32,688 nucleotides of DNA from Eubacterium sp. (GTDB lineage: Bacteria > Bacillota > Clostridia > Oscillospirales > Acutalibacteraceae), in assembly GCA_017886765.1 (NCBI GenBank), contig JAGHJI010000028.1, forward strand, positions 1 to 32,688, given 5' to 3'. The translations under genes were made by a program, and so were the position numbers. Below the pieces are notes generated by a model. It was not told the origin of the DNA, made no database searches, and was given only the letters and a program-made list of their open reading frames with translations. Below, piece after piece: positions 32,037 through 32,688 of this stretch; the stretch's first letter is position 1, and every line of letters starts with the position of its first letter.

Positions 32037-32688
32037 TTGAAAGACAAACTGAAGGTGGGTATAGGTACGGACGCCTTTCCGCCGACAACAGACGGCATCA
32101 GCAATGTGGCTCAGAACTACGCAAGTCAGATTAACGGCAAGCTGGGCGAAGCCGTAGTCATAACGCCTAAAAATCCAAACCAGCATGATTACAAATACGA
32201 CTATAAAATATTCAGATATAAAAGCTGGTGGCTTCCGTCAAAAGAAGGCTACAGCATCGGCTGGCCCTTTAAAGATGAACTTCATCAGGCGATTATTGAT
32301 ATGGATTTCGACATACTCCATTCCCACGCGCCGCTTGCCACAAGCTATTATTTCCGCCGGGTTACAGAAAAAAAGAAGATTCCGGTCGTTCTTACATATC
32401 ACACCAAATATGAATATGATATAGAAAAAAGGATACCCACAAAGCCTTTAAAGGACTTTGCGTATCATTTCTTACTGAATAACATTAACGCCGCGGACGA
32501 GGTGTGGGTAACAAGCAACGGCACCGTTGACTCATTGAGAAAAATGGGATATACGGGCGATTATGTGCTGATGCCAAACGGCTGCGATCTGCCGGTAATG
32601 AATGTGTCGGAGAAGGATATCGCGATGATTAAGCGCAAGCACAATATTCCGGAAAATGTACCGGTTCTTCTGTACTGCGGCAGAATGA
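32037..32688 (+). CDS. GT4-family glycosyltransferase, N-terminal part (cut by window edge, TTG start)
   Basis: 217 codons are present. The N-terminal Rossmann-like acceptor domain reads 'GIGTDAFPPTTDGISNVAQNYA', then 'VVITPKNPN', 'DILHSHAPLATSYYF', 'IPVVLTYHTKYEYDI' and 'ADEVWVTSNGTVDSLRKMG', and the window ends at 'PVLLYCGRM', where the donor-binding domain begins. This matches GT4 enzymes such as diacylglycerol glucosyltransferases, where a leading glycine loop and 'THH/YHT' block bind the acceptor side. The substrate is unknown; glycolipid or cell-envelope sugar are plausible. The TTG start follows GAGGT at 32025-32029; no nearby in-frame ATG exists. Confidence 0.85.
   Translation, partial: MKDKLKVGIGTDAFPPTTDGISNVAQNYASQINGKLGEAVVITPKNPNQHDYKYDYKIFRYKSWWLPSKEGYSIGWPFKDELHQAIIDMDFDILHSHAPLATSYYFRRVTEKKKIPVVLTYHTKYEYDIEKRIPTKPLKDFAYHFLLNNINAADEVWVTSNGTVDSLRKMGYTGDYVLMPNGCDLPVMNVSEKDIAMIKRKHNIPENVPVLLYCGRM

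Noticed and set aside
1-32688. CRISPR arrays, transposases, tRNA or rRNA genes, prophage genes and attachment sites.
   Set aside because: No spaced direct repeats, transposase motifs or RNA-gene signatures were seen on reading both strands. A short tRNA-like fold could still be missed without a covariance search.

Overview
The window looks like a piece of chromosome from a low-GC, Gram-positive, endospore-forming Clostridia. It is probably a relative of Ruminococcus/Oscillospiraceae, although the lineage is inference. Support comes from the Firmicutes-type S10-spc-alpha ribosomal superoperon, Spo0A and SpoIVB, HPr kinase/phosphorylase, WhiA and RapZ, zinc-type uS4, uS14 and bL36, and strong Shine-Dalgarno sites (GGAGG) before almost every gene.

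Layout. Positions 1-363 carry the start of an iron-containing alcohol dehydrogenase (minus), divergent from a GH33 sialidase (525-1868, plus). A membrane-anchored HTH regulator (1947-2552, minus) converges on the sialidase at a shared terminator. Positions 2742-18002 hold 31 minus-strand genes in one run: rpsJ, rplC, rplD, rplW, rplB, rpsS, rplV, rpsC, rplP, rpmC, rpsQ, rplN, rplX, rplE, rpsZ, rpsH, rplF, rplR, rpsE, rpmD, rplO, secY, adk, map, infA, rpmJ, rpsM, rpsK, rpsD, rpoA, rplQ. They are read from a near-consensus promoter at 18321-18349 through a roughly 310-nt structured leader, and end at a hairpin at 2684-2715. The run is not preceded by tuf/fus/rpsL here. Its upstream neighbour is spo0A, itself behind spoIVB.

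Positions 20651-22406 are a visibly AT-richer insert. It holds a coiled-coil DUF2130 protein with a PD-(D/E)XK-like core and a divergent 80-residue HTH gene whose start is wrapped in an 11-bp inverted repeat. Positions 22414-31741 are a minus-strand run hprK, ROK kinase, murB, rapZ, whiA, dnaE, pfkA. It links carbon regulation (HprK, sugar kinase, PfkA), cell-wall precursor synthesis (MurB, RapZ), WhiA and the replicative polymerase. Promoters are visible before hprK and pfkA, and terminator hairpins after whiA and pfkA. The last 652 bases hold the start of a GT4 glycosyltransferase on the plus strand.

Most of the window is conserved housekeeping sequence. The less ordinary parts are regulatory or accessory: the rpsJ leader, the rplW-rplB spacer, the dnaE ribosome-binding-site hairpin complementary to an upstream terminator loop, the CGTAGA palindrome array before the first HTH gene, and the DUF2130/HTH cassette with its inverted repeat. 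No rRNA, tRNA, CRISPR array, transposase or attachment site was seen.
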